From: Membranipora membranacea
Lineage: Eukaryota > Bryozoa > Gymnolaemata > Cheilostomatida > Membraniporidae
Reading direction: 5' to 3'
NCBI GenBank assembly: GCA_914767715.1
Contig: OU612065.1
Coordinates: 35,156,001-35,216,000 of the forward strand
Length of the DNA: 60,000 nucleotides
Of this stretch, positions 1 to 11,500 are shown piece after piece (position 1 is the stretch's first letter; the number at the start of each line of letters is the position of its first letter). Below the pieces are notes generated by a model. The model had not been told where the DNA came from, did not search any database, and saw nothing but the letters and a program-made list of their open reading frames with translations. Both the position numbers and the translations under genes were made by a program.

Positions 1-352
1 TAACATTGTATGGCTCTGTGTATTGTTTCCATGAACACATTTTGTGTTACTCAATGCCAAAAAGACAAGTTGGTGACGAGCCAGATCAAGGAGTTAGTCT
101 AACTATCTCCTCGGCCTAGCAGTACCCATTCCCTTCCTATCTTAACTATTCGGTGAATTCATCGAGGAAGAAAAACTGATGATCCTGGGTTCGAGTTCTT
201 AGAAATCTATGATTGTATGTTTCAATTAATCATTAAAATGTTCTGTAACCAAATGTTCCTGTAATTGTTAGATTGTCATCAGCGTAGAAGTAACATGATA
301 AAGCTCAGAGTAAATTGAGTCGTTCCTTATTGGAACAACTCAAGTTCTCTGA
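1..352. other. 3' flank of the zinc-finger gene
   Basis: No coding signal. A tRNA B-box-like GGTTCGAGTTC lies near 188-198 but has no convincing A box, so no tRNA or SINE is called. Probably holds the 3' UTR of the minus-strand gene. Confidence 0.4.
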
Positions 353-921
353 TTATTTAAGAGCCATTGACATACCATTGGAGTTGTCGTTTGCTGTGTC
401 ACTTGATTTAGAGAGATTTTTGTCCGAGTCTGTTTTGTCTTGGGCTACTGCTGCGATTGAAGGTGCAATGTTCCTTTCCTGCCTCGCCAGCTTATTCTTG
501 GTGAGATTCACAAGGCCTGCCCCTGGCTGCTGAGCTGAAGATGCTGAAGTTAGACCTGCAGGGGTGTCCGAATAATGAAAATTAGGATTTATAGTTGTTG
601 CATTCGTAAGATTTTTAGTGTATACATCAGCTAATAAGGGTTTTTGTTGCTTGTTGAGATCCGTGGAATTGGTTCGGCTTAAAGGAGCACCATTTGAGAT
701 GAGACCATCAGCTGGTTTAACTCTGCCAACTGGGTGTAGCAAGTCAATGATAGCGGGTGATTGTTGGGGTGGTGGTTTTTTGGGACTCGGTATCCTCAGT
801 GCACTTGGCGGCATTGGTTTGTACTGCATTACAGTAGCAATGCTGTGACGTCGTGCCAATGAAGCTTGTGCCAATGAATTAACTTGTGGAGCAGGAAGAC
901 CATCTGCAGTAGTTTGCCCAT
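353..921 (-). CDS. Zinc-finger gene, terminal coding exon 4
   Basis: The acceptor TTATTTCAG lies directly upstream of 921; the split codon G|AT gives Asp and continues the frame of exon 3. It encodes residues 724-912 and ends GMSMALK before a TAA at 355-353. The sequence is Ser/Pro/Ala/Asn-rich with a basic patch (RIPSPKKPPP) and no recognised domain. I saw no canonical AATAAA on the minus strand between 352 and 1, so the 3' UTR probably runs off the window. Confidence 0.8.
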
Positions 922-3900
922 CTGAAATAAAAGAGTGAGTGCATGTGGAGAAATAGCTAGAGCAGTCAGTATGAAGATATAGAAAATATGTTGGCATGGT
1001 GCTAGTGTGTCATAATGTTAATATTTGTTAGCGAGGAGAGCAAAAAATACTACTGGTACTGATTTATTCTTTCACAATAGGATTTCAATGAGGCAGTTGG
1101 CCAACACAGCGTGATAGGAACCAAATGCAATCATTTCTGTAAACGAAGGTAGCATTTGGCTGGGCTGGCTGGGACCAATAACACCAGCCGACCGGCCACC
1201 ATGGCATTATCTCGACTCACATAACCACTATTGTATTAACAACAGTGACATCATCCTGATTCTTAAAACCACATTATTCTCCATGAGAGGGCCGTGCCAG
1301 TCATTAATGGTAAAGACAATGATAGCACGAGGTCACCAAAGTGTCATATGTCCACCATATTGAAATTGATAGTAGTAAGGAAATGATAGAAGCTTGGAAG
1401 ACGTCACTGTAGTGTAGTTTGAGAAGAAATCAGATGACCTCAAGAGTAAAGCTTTTGCTCAGAAACTACATTACTGAAACTAGCAGAAGAGAAAGTTTTT
1501 TTGAGGTATTGATTCTCACCTGAAGAGCGCAATCCTTGTTCCACCACTTTATCCAGTATAGACATGAGATTAATCTGTGGGGTTCCAGGGGCGGAGATCA
1601 TCGGTTTGCCAGCAGCATCAACTGAGTTCATCCTTAAAGCAGTGAGGCTAGATGAACTTGCAGCGGAATGTGGGGGACCTCGATAGGGCGCCAACTTTGT
1701 TTTACTACCAGCAGGGTATTGTGGAGGTAGACCGTGGGCTCCTCCGTAGGGTGAAACTGAAGTTGCTTGTGCTGGACTTGACATTTTCAAATGTTCGCTG
1801 TAAGACATGGTATGTGGGGCCTTTGCGTGTAGAGGGCTGATTCCAGAGATCTTAGAAGGGCTGAGGCTGACCGGATGTGTTGCGGGGTTGGGTAGTACTA
1901 CACTGACGGGTAAATTCTGTCTTCTGGCAGCATATGTCATACCATGCTGCTTGAACATGTGGTCAGCTAAATGTTCCTCAAGGGAGTAGGCTATACAACA
2001 ATATGAGCAAATATACTGGTAAACTCCAGTATGATTTACAATGTGCTGCCGCAACGTGTTAGGCTCACCAAAGTCAGCATTACAGTGCACACATCTGTAA
2101 AAGCAGCCTTTGACATCATAGTGCTCTTTCATATGTCGAGAGAAGGCGCTAGGGTTTGTCTGCTCGCACTGCCAGCCACAGTATGTGCAGTGTCTACGTG
2201 GCACAACAGCAGAACTCTCATTTTTATGCATAACATACGCCTTCGTCGCCTTTATGCTCTGAATGAGCACGTCGTCTGAGGATGGCATGTATCCGTGGCT
2301 GTTTCGGAAATGTTTTCTAAATGAATGCACACTGCCATAGCTGCACTGGCATCTGACACAGTGAAGGTAGAGGATATCATCTATTGGGTGATTGCCAATG
2401 AGTGAGTTTATAGAAGAGACGTTCTGCGCGTTGTTCAGATCGCGTTCAGCGTCAGATAGAGAGCTGCTCTCTGGAGAGGCAAGGTGGTCTACTGAGCTGC
2501 TCACACCTGTTAAATAAAAATCAAAACTTTGAGGTTTGAGTTTTGAAGCGTGGATGAATAAATGAAAAACTCAATCATAACATATCCATTTAAATAGAGA
2601 CAAACTTTGTTACCATAGAAGTTGAGTAACATCAAAACTTTGAGGTTTGAAGTGTGGATGAGTAAATGAAAAGTTCAACCATATTGAGTAACAACACAGT
2701 GTGGGTTGCTGCTTATATTTCAGGGAAAACTTTAAATAGATTCATCCCTAGTTTCAAAATTAAAATTTCAGTGAGTTATTGCGTTTTGTGTCAAGGTACC
2801 AGAATACATAGAGACTGTTCGTTCTCTGGAGCTATCCAGTGCCTGTGACTGTGACACTGTAAGTTTCATCTTTGTGCCTGTGAACAGGATGTGATATACC
2901 CAGGTGGAGGTGGCTTACTTATAGCGTACTTGTTTTAGGGTAAAATTGATCTTGTTAAGTTTGAATATTATATCGGTGAGAAGCTTTATCAGAAAAATAA
3001 TGCATGGAACCTGAGGTGAAATCCATTAACTAGGTTTTTTGTTCAAAATAAATGAAACACAAAGATAAAATTCTCCATATTTATAAATTATGTATGGGAC
3101 ATAATTTACATTGTATTCAGAGCGCATAAGTACAATAATTTTTTGTCTCATTTTTCACTATATTAAAACTACTATTATAGTGCATTGATTATAACGAAAC
3201 CGCTGAATGAACCTGATTTTTTGTACTTCAATAGCTTATTATGATTTAGGTAAAAAGCATTCCAAAGATTTGTCAAACATGGCATAGCTTTATCAAAAGA
3301 ATGGCATCACTAGGTGTACAATGGCGATCTGCGCGTAAACAACATCCTATTCTTTCTTTTTCTTCACTGAACCTCAACTGAATTGATAGAATAAACAGAA
3401 CACGATTAACATTCTGCTGATAGGCTATTGTCCTTTTTTTGTTTATCCAATTGAAAAGGCTTTTACAAATTTTCAAAGGATAGCATTTGGAATCAATCAA
3501 GCTTGGAGCGTCAAAAAAACTCTACCTTATGGAGATTGGGTTACAAATGGGGCTAGTTTGCTCAAGCAAGTATTTGGTCCGATGTAAAACATGAACTGTA
3601 CCCAACTAACACCAATCAGTCCTATCCAGTCTTGGTTGACAGCTACAAACTATAATTCACACAACAAAACTACCAATGAGTGTCATTAAAATAATTAGCA
3701 TCATATATTCATCGATGCGTGGTGGGATTGCGGCAATGAACTGAATTTAAGTAGAGTTATATCATTGCGACTGTTTTCCTGGAAATAGGCCTACAAATTG
3801 CCTGGAAATATAAATTGCCATGTTCCATCAAACGCAAAAAACCATCAGAAAACTGGCAACTTTGTTCACCTGGTTCTGCGAAAAATAATCGCTGTCTGCG

Positions 3901-6505
3901 AATTTTTTTGTTAAAAATTAGTGCTGGTTGGTGAAACTATCTATCTATTCACAATTGATAAATATACCTGCAGTAGACACAAGAACTTCATTTTTGTGGT
4001 TTAGAAAGGGGGAGGTATCATATCTAGGTGCGATGACTTCGAGGAATGCAGATTTGTGCTGATATCCGCTAAAAATCCTTTTTTTTCACTCATTGTAATG
4101 CACTTCTTTTGACTAGAATATAATTGACCGCACATGGTTTTGATTGCATATAGGTGTGGGTATGTACCTGTACTCATGTTACATTAATCATACATTGGGT
4201 TATGTAGGGATAGAGGCGCTGCTTCAAAAATAGAGCCACCTTATTTAATCACAAACCTTTTGGACGAGCCGTGGTAGCGAGAATGGAACTTGGAGGCGTG
4301 ATGGCTTTTGGTTGGTCTTTGTTCACAGCTGGCGAACTCCCATTGGCTGCTGCTGCTCCTGCTTTCAGGGGCTTACTTAGGTCTAATGGCTGATCATCCT
4401 GCTGCTTCAAAATGGCCGCTTGAGCAACAGGTTTCCTTTCCGAATATTTAGGAGGCTAAGAAAGTAGATAGTTACCAAATTAAGATGTATTGATGACTTT
4501 AGATAGAGGACAGCCAATCAACAAATAGCATTACGTGTCATGTATTCTGAGTAAAGTTAAAACATCGATTCTTTTCAGAGTGACAATATTCTAATTCTGT
4601 GGAACCAGTAATGGTGAAATTGTCATAATGGAACAACATGCTTGGCAGCAATATTTAATAGATCCAGATCAATGATTTTTATGTTTATAATTTGGCAGAT
4701 ATAATTATACCAGAATATTTATGCTGAGAAAGTGCCAACATGAGTTCATGCCAACACAAACCCAGTGGTACACATGAAGTGGTGAGTAAAAACTACTCCT
4801 CAAGAATATTTTTTATTCCAAAACATTATTTTATGCCTCGGCATAACGTCAGAATGAAAGGTGTCAACTATAACATGATTATTATGAAGTACAATATCGG
4901 ATCAGATATCCATACAACTATTTCATAGTTATAATATGACCGCATATTATGATTTATGCACCTTTATGTTACTAAGGTTGTAAGCTGGGGCCACCCTATC
5001 CAGAGACATGCCTTTCAACCCAGTCAGGAAGTTTGTTACCATATATAGATTGGGAAAATGTGGTACATCACGAGAGTCTATTAAAAAACAGCTTCCGCTC
5101 AGCATACCACATAAATAATAAATCAATTTTCTTTTTCAATGTTTCGTAATTCACGATGAGAATGGTCAATTCTGTTTACATTTGTGCAGCTCATATTTAT
5201 CCTCAGCATACAAGTATAAATCAGGAGTAGCCATCTCGAGTAATATTAAATGTTATCAAGCATGCAATCTCTATGATCACAGAATACGTACTACCTACCT
5301 CGAATCCACCCGGCATAATAGGACTAACAGTTCTGTACCATAGCAAAAACAGTCCGTAGAGTTGGGGGAGGGTGTCTTTTGGGGAGGGGTGTTTATGGGG
5401 GAGGGGTGTTATCGAGGAAGTGGTATTTATGAGGGGGAAAGTGGTCATCGTTATCTCAGTAAGACAGTTGAGTGATTCTATGGAATCTCACTACTGTCTT
5501 TAAAATATACTGTATACTTACAGGAGGTGGAGGAGCCTTTGCTGTACTGCTGAGATCAAGTGGTAGCTCTGGGCTGGGTGTCGTCGTTAATTTTACAGGT
5601 TCTGCTGCATGTTGTTGATTGGTGACCACTCGTAAGTCTGCTGGTCTGCCTACCTGAGGCGGTATCGGGTGTCTTGTTGAGGGTGGGGGATGAGGAGATC
5701 GAGGACTGGTCATGATTGGCTTTTGCTGACGACCATACATCATCTGGTGAACTGGTGTACCGGGTGTTGGATGTCCAGTGCTAAGCTGCCCAGGGTGAGA
5801 CTGCATAGAGGCTGGTTGACCAGGAAGGCGTAGACCATGGGCAGCATGAAGCGGGGCAGAATGTCCAGGTGCTTGATGACCAGGGGCAGGATGTCCAAGG
5901 GCAGGATGACCAGTTGAAGGGTGGCTGGGAGCAGGATGTCCTGGTGCGGGATGGCCAGGGGTTGGATGTCCAGGGGTTGGATGTCCAGCTGGGACATGAC
6001 TGGGTACAGCAATACCAGGAGCAGGGTGACCATGGGCAGGATGGCCAAGAATGGGGCGACCATGAGCTGGATGACTGACGGTATGATGACCGGGTGGGCC
6101 AGCTGGGGATGGTCCAGGTTGTTGGTGACGAAGTGAGGGGTGACCAGACAGTGGGTGGCTATGGGGGGCATGATGCCCTGCTGTAGAATGAGGTATGGTA
6201 GGGTGAGACATATTATGATGTAGCCGAGGTCTATTAATAGATCCCCGAGGAGGCTGGGGCACAGGCACCCTCACCATATTTGAGGGCGGACCATGATGAT
6301 ACACAGCCCTTACGCCTTGAGGGAGCCTGTTCATGTGGTGGACATCTGCTGGGCTGTATGCACCATACTGTGGAGGTGGTTGTTGACCTATACCCACTTG
6401 ACTGCTGTACAGTGTGTGATGGTTGGGAGGGCCAGGAGGCATACCAGGAGGTTGAGGATACATGTGCCGCAGCATAGGTTCAGATGGTAATGTACGGTAA
6501 GCCAT
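353..6505 (-). CDS. C2H2 zinc-finger protein with two CtBP-binding-type PLDLS motifs (four coding exons, 912 aa)
   Basis: I joined four exons by their splice sites: 6505-5522, 4455-4257, 2506-1520 and 921-353. The phases agree at every junction (0, 1, 1) and the sum is 912 codons plus a stop. The N-terminal third is rich in Pro, His and Gly. PLDLS lies near residues 315-319 and PLDLSKP near 351-357. Four C2H2 fingers lie near residues 444-465, 501-523, 533-553 and 561-582. The C-terminal 190 residues are low-complexity. Known of the motif: PxDLS recruits the co-repressor CtBP. Inference: a nuclear DNA-binding repressor. In-frame TGA nine bases upstream of the ATG, within the same putative exon, supports the start. 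I do not recognise the orthologous family. The gene structure is strong; the function is inferred from motifs only. Confidence 0.85.
922..1519 (-). other. Intron 3 of the zinc-finger gene
   Basis: This 598-bp GT-AG intron holds nothing recognisable apart from a small GC-rich inverted repeat (GGCTGG/CCAGCC) near 1155-1200. Confidence 0.7.
1520..2506 (-). CDS. Zinc-finger gene, coding exon 3 (four C2H2 fingers)
   Basis: The acceptor is TTAACAG just upstream of 2506 and the donor is TTCAG followed by GTGAGA at 1519. The exon encodes residues 395-724. Fingers: C-x2-C-x12-H-x4-H (starts CVRC), C-x2-C-x14-H-x3-H (CTYC), C-x2-C-x12-H-x3-H (CVHC) and C-x2-C-x12-H-x4-H (CSYC). There are no TGEKP-type linkers: finger 1 is separated from finger 2 by about 35 residues, and the later gaps are short. 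This argues against a KRAB/ZAD-style array. A Ser/Pro-rich tail follows the fingers. Reading past 1520 into the intron gives an artificial stop at 1440. Confidence 0.85.
2507..4256 (-). other. Intron 2 of the zinc-finger gene
   Basis: This 1,750-bp intron contains a short tandem duplication near its 3' splice site (2521-2683), annotated separately. I see no exon, RNA gene or transposon in the remainder. Confidence 0.65.
2521..2683. repeat. Partial tandem duplication, ~111-bp offset
   Basis: The string TCAAAACTTTGAGGTTTGA occurs at 2521 and again at 2632, each followed by a matching stretch (GTGGATGAATAAATGAAAA against GTGGATGAGTAAATGAAAA). The first copy is only a few bases from the 3' splice site of intron 2. 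Confidence 0.75.
4257..4455 (-). CDS. Zinc-finger gene, coding exon 2 (second PLDLS motif)
   Basis: This 199-nt exon is not obvious as an ORF but fits exactly between phase 0 and phase 1. The acceptor ends CTTAG and the donor is AAAG followed by GTTTGT. It encodes residues 329 to the first base of codon 395. It contains DDQPLDLSKPLKAG, a better match to the CtBP-binding consensus than the motif in exon 1, and an Ala run. Because this motif sits in its own small cassette exon, skipping it would change the frame (199 is not a multiple of 3). Confidence 0.8.
4456..5521 (-). other. Intron 1 of the zinc-finger gene, with a G-rich tract
   Basis: Bases 5355-5445 hold repeated GGGGAGGGGTGT-type units, G-rich on the plus strand and C-rich on the transcript. 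The rest is unique AT-rich DNA with no exon seen. Confidence 0.6.
5522..6505 (-). CDS. Zinc-finger gene, coding exon 1 (Pro/His-rich N-terminus, first PLDLS motif)
   Basis: This exon encodes residues 1-328. The ATG at 6505-6503 sits in a good context (AAAATGG) with an in-frame TGA shortly upstream, so I take it as the true start. A likely splice acceptor (pyrimidine-rich, ending TAG) near 6530 implies a separate 5' UTR exon further upstream. The exon ends at 5522 in CCT followed by the donor GTAAGT, phase 0. The protein starts MAYRTLPSEP and has many Pro, His and Gly residues. The PLDLS motif lies ten residues before the end, followed by a short poly-Pro run that continues across the intron. 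Confidence 0.85.
5856..6080 (-). repeat. Coding 15-bp minisatellite (GHPAP/GHPTP pentapeptide repeats)
   Basis: About fifteen imperfect copies of a 15-bp unit encode Gly-His-Pro-Ala/Thr-Pro around residues 142-216 of the zinc-finger protein. The units differ mostly by single substitutions, and the frame is kept throughout. Tracts like this commonly vary in length between alleles. The other frames stay open as a side effect of the repeat, giving several spurious long ORFs. Confidence 0.8.
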
Positions 6506-6709
6506 TTTGTTAAATCACTCAGTATCTACAACACAAATAACAACTTATTCAAGACCATAATCCTAAATACTGTAGTAGGAATGTTGTTTCTTAAAGATCC
6601 ATCAAGCTTTCTCAAACCCCCCATTACATTTCGACACCTCAGCTTTCTTGAGTGATGACAGGAAATGCTTCTATTGGCTTGTCTAAGTCGTCATATTTTT
6701 GTTTAGGAT
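6506..6709 (-). promoter_or_regulatory. 5' UTR end and upstream flank of the zinc-finger gene
   Basis: Bases 6506 to about 6529 read as the 5' UTR of the first coding exon, bounded by an acceptor-like GTGTTGTAG. The rest is upstream intron or flank up to the foldback element at 6710. The transcription start was not located. Confidence 0.4.
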
Positions 6710-8582
6710 TAGGCCAGAAGCAGCTATAGCATAAGTTGTTATGGCACAGACAATATTTGATGGCAGGATATTGATCACGTTTTATACTTCATTGGTGTAT
6801 GTTCTGTAAAATTCACTGGGTGGGTTGTAGTGGTCATATTAAGAAATTAAAAGGTGTTTTGTTTTGGCATTATATGTATGGGGAAATAACTCCTATTCTG
6901 TGTAGTCTAACTAATCTAATCATCAGGGAATTCCATGTTGAAATTGCATTGTGGGATTTGTTGACATGGCAATTAATTCACGAAGTAAACTAAAAGTAGA
7001 GAAGTCTGCTCGTATCAGACCAGCACAGATTGAAAAATTTCAATTGAATTATGTCAAACTTCTTATGGGACTAGTGTGATATTGTATGTTCTTAAGACCA
7101 CTGTCTTGGGGCAATTACCAACAACATTTTTGATGTTTCAATTGCCTCTTATGTCATTTTTCGGCTGGATATCTTTTGCATAACACATGAGCTAAGAGTT
7201 CAATGAGTGCCTCACTTTACAGCAAAGAAACCCAACTGTCAGAGTCTGAAAAACTTAGATATGCTAGCTTCGCATACTTTCCTTACATGCTAATGACATG
7301 ATATGGGGATATGCGGTAGCGCTGCATCAAACTCTTGACTTCCCACTAATCACATATCGATAGTGTGAATATTTGGGATATGCAGTAGTGCTGCGGCTGA
7401 CCTCTTCAACTGGGTACACACTTTTTTCCTACATAAAATTTGTCTCACATATAGGCTGCTTTTTGTCTTGTTCTCATTGAGTTGTAGTGCTGTCGCTGAC
7501 CACCTTTTAAAATGATGTGATAGAATATCTTGTTAAAATCATACATATAGTCGTGTTCCCTGCTGACCATATTAATCACTTAACATTTCACTTACCTAAC
7601 CGATTGTGAAGAAAATTGCAGGTATGCTGCCGCGCTGCCGCTGACATGATTGCTACAACCGGGTACATTCTCAGTTTTAGATTCAGCACGTTGTTCTACC
7701 CTAGATATACCCTTGTTTAAAACTCGTAACATTTCACTTATTATAAGCGATTTTGAGAAAAATTGCGATATTCTGCCGCGCTGCCGATCTTCCGCTGACA
7801 TGATTGCTACGACTGGGTACACTAGTCCAAGTTTGGTCCATTTGCCTGCATTCCGATTGGCTTCCAATCCACGGCGTGACCAGTGGATCGGGAGCAACAG
7901 GCATGCAGGCAATTGGATCAAACTTGTTCTAGGTTACAACCTTATTTCTTTATATTCAGCACGACATTATACCCTTGAAACACCTTTTATTTAAACTCTT
8001 AATATTTCACTCATTAAAAGCAATTTTTAGAGGAAATGAGGATATGCTGCCGCTGACATGATTGCTACAACTGGGTACACCCTTAATATCGGATTCAGCA
8101 CGTTGTTCCACCCTAGAAACACCTTTTATTGAATTATTAACATTTCACTTATTATATGCAATTTTGAGAAATATTGCGGATATGCTGCCGCAAGACAGTA
8201 TCATACTAATCTCATAAAGATCTGACATTATACTTATTGAAAATTTTTAAATTGTCCTGATCTAACACGAGCAGACTTCTGCAAGTTTACTTGGTAAATA
8301 AATAAGCAAGTAAACAAAATCCCCACAATGCAGTTTCAACCTGGAATTCCCTGAAGATTAGATTAGTAATATTACACAGAATAGGAGTTATGTCCCCACA
8401 CATATAATGCAAAAAACAAAACACCTTTTAATTTCTTAATATGACCATTACAACTGGGTACACCCGGTGAATTTTACAGAACAAACATCAATGAAGTATA
8501 ATATGCGATGAGTTTCCTGCCATCAAAAATTGTCCGTGCCATTTTTTTATAGAGCAGTTACAGCTAGGCTGCTTCTGGCCTA
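6710..8582. mobile_element. Foldback (long inverted repeat) element, copy 1
   Basis: The ends are inverted copies: TAGGCCAGAAGCAGC at 6710 and GCTGCTTCTGGCCTA ending at 8582. The inverted arms extend inward for roughly 350-400 bp on each side. The middle holds spaced repeats of a motif resembling GCTGCCGCTGACATGATTGC followed by ACAACTGGGTACAC, near 7380, 7490, 7626, 7775 and 8046. A central hairpin is formed by TTTGCCTGCA (about 7840) and TGCAGGCAATTGGATCAAA (about 7903). No transposase ORF is present, so it is non-autonomous. GAT abuts both ends and may be a 3-bp target duplication. The superfamily is unassigned. Confidence 0.75.
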
Positions 8583-11500
8583 GATAGGAATTACAACCAA
8601 ACCATATTGAGATGTGACGATTCAATAACAGCTCAAGTCACATAAGCAAAATACCATGTGCTGGGAATAATCATATGCGTTTTTCACCACAACGGAATGG
8701 TCGATAACGGAATGACGCTACCAGCAACTCTGGCAAAGTTAAAGTGCTCAAAACAAAACTGTTATATATAGGAAAAGAGCTCAAGGTTAAAAATCTTGCA
8801 CCAATTCATGTGATCGAAATTTTAAATTTAATATCTGGGTTTAATTATTGGAACAAATCCAAGTTGCACTATTAACTATGTAAAACTAGCATAAAATTAA
8901 CATTAATTCATTCTACTCAAAGCTAGTAATATTTGATTTGACAGATAAAAAATCAGTGACTAAGAAGTCACTCAACAAACATGGCGCATCACATGAGTTT
9001 TGAGTTATATACGGTATATTAGTTTTTGACCCTATACATTTTTTTCAAAGTTATTTTCGACTGCCAAAAAAGTTATACAAAATGTGTTATAAATGATAAA
9101 GAGCACCCAAACCGGCCAAGTGAAAGTAGTTCAAATTACAACATTCTCTGTTGTCTAGTCACAATAAGACAGGGTCTGGCTGATACCCACATAACACCAA
9201 CCTGGTCACCACTATTGTTGACCCAATATTCAACAAGTCGCATACCAATTAAATTAATATATGATATAATTAAGGAAGTTTTGTTTGTCTCAGAACTTGA
9301 ATATGTCAACAGGTTGTCTGGTTAGTCTGGACAGGCTGTCTGGGTTGGGTCGGACAGTCTGCCTAGGCTTATGTCTGGTAATTTGATGTACACAGAATGT
9401 TCCATCACACCTAGTTATAATTTATTACACTAATAAAGATTTATAATTTTTCAAATATAAGTCCTAAGATTCCAGCCCTGCCCATTGCCATCAAGATATT
9501 GGTTAACAAAACCACCGAGTGAATTGGCTGTGATATCATGAACAAAAAATGTTTTCCTACCATATGGGTATTGGGTTCTGTAACTGCCAGCACTTTTGAC
9601 TGTAAATGTTTGTCACTTGTTTGCACTACCAGTACATGCTTCATTAATTAAGATTTATTATAACTGCATCACCAGAAAAAAGTGTGGCAAGATTTATCAT
9701 AAATGCATAAGGTACACATTTCTACAGCGCCACTTTGTCATGTTCCATGGGCAGCCATCCATGCCAGATTACCTGGTCACTAGAGGTTTATTGCCTATTC
9801 GAGCATGGAATGACCGATTCATTCACTCGATTCATTTACTCAGCCATCTTATAAGGATATATATGTTTGTGAAGCCTGCTCACCCGTTAATGAAGTTAAT
9901 TGTCACAATCACTCTCAGAGCATCGGTGTCATTCCTTATAACTTTAGTGCATCTACCTGCAGTAATTTGGCTCACAGCTGTAACAGTCGAAGACACAATG
10001 CTGAATCACAATTGAAACAAGATAAGAGAAAGTTAGGATTGACAATAAACACACAAGGCTAGGATTTTCACACAGCAGCAAAGCAAGCATTTTTTTGTCA
10101 AATACTTTTCTTGCAGGTTGAATAACTGAGATGATGAATCACTGATATTATGCAAAAAACCAGGGTTTTTTCATGTGCTGGTATTCTATCTATCTTATGC
10201 AGTGGTGGCAATGGTGTCAGACCTCACAAACATGCATTCAGGGTGGGAGAAATATACAGCCTGTTATGGCCAGTTGGCCTGAGGGAACGAATGTTGTGTC
10301 ATCAGTAATCCCGGATCCATCATTCATTCATTGTCAGAATCACTCATCATTGCATTTCGCACACGGGGTATCTATGGCTCTCCGAACAACCTACCACAAC
10401 TAGTGTGTTGAAAACAAGAAATTCCCATTGCTGTCTGGCAACATTAAATGGTAATAACAATGGAGGATTGGTGGCCTCCGCTGTGAGAGATGAACAACTA
10501 CAGTTGTATGCTGACCATCTCCCCAGGGCTCAGGAGCGCAATGCCTGTTCAGACAATTTCCACCCCTTATCCATGAAAGATTACAGTCTTGTTAGAGTTT
10601 GCTGATGCGCTGTATTGTGTTAGATTTTGTTGTCTTATTTATCTTTGTTCAAAGCCTGGGCCTACCATCTTTATGAATGATAGTAATAAGTCATTACGAC
10701 CATATGCTGAGCTTTTCGAGCCTTCAACAGTTAATTGTTTATGGAAACATTAGAAGCACTTTCATAACAGGAAGCCTCAACAATGGATGCGAAGTATTGC
10801 CATGAAGGAGTTTCCTAAGAAGACAATAGCTTTGCAGCGCTACATAACTGTTCATTTTTATTTGACCGTCATACGAGTTCTGCCGTAGGCTGGAATGACG
10901 TCTTTATTTGTAGGTAGCTGTATGCCTGTATGCTCCAGTACGCTGGTGACAGAGACATCAGCTTGCATCAATATCCCTTAGGTCCGTCCTTCGTACAATA
11001 AAGACAATAAGATATCCAAGAGCTACCTTATGATTCTGTTTCCAATGATTGAGGAAAAAACTGTTGTCATCTGCTCGTGATAATGAACTGATGGTTCCTT
11101 GACGGCACAATATTGGTGGATCTGGAGCTATCCTTGTTAAAAAGTATACGGTGGAATCCCCACAAATAGTAAAAGTAGAAGCCAACCATAGAGCTATAGA
11201 CTTGCACTGACAAGTTATTGCTGCCCTTGCTCCAATGATCAGTGTAAAGTCATAGTGCTGGTTTTGAATAAACAATACACATGTTTCCCACATTACCAAC
11301 TCCGACTAGGTAGGATGTCCCACCCAACCGAAACTCACTTTTGTATAGTCGGTGGAACTTTCAGGCTCAGCCACCAGGTGGTTGTTAACTTTATGAGTAG
11401 AACCCAGTGGGTGTATAGTATGTGTACTAAGACTTTCTATATGCTGTAGTTTATATCCTGGAAGATATCCATCCATATGGTATTAGTCTGAGATGAATAT

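Noticed and set aside
5740-6490. Several open frames on both strands over the zinc-finger gene's first exon
   Set aside because: They are shadows of the GHPAP repeat; the chosen frame is the only one that joins in phase to downstream exons.
7592-7994. Overlapping open frames on both strands inside the foldback element
   Set aside because: They result from the central hairpin and internal repeats, and are not conserved as frames in copy 2.
9596-10015. 139-codon open frame
   Set aside because: No recognisable domain, no codon bias I can see, and no supporting splice or promoter signals in a gene-free region.
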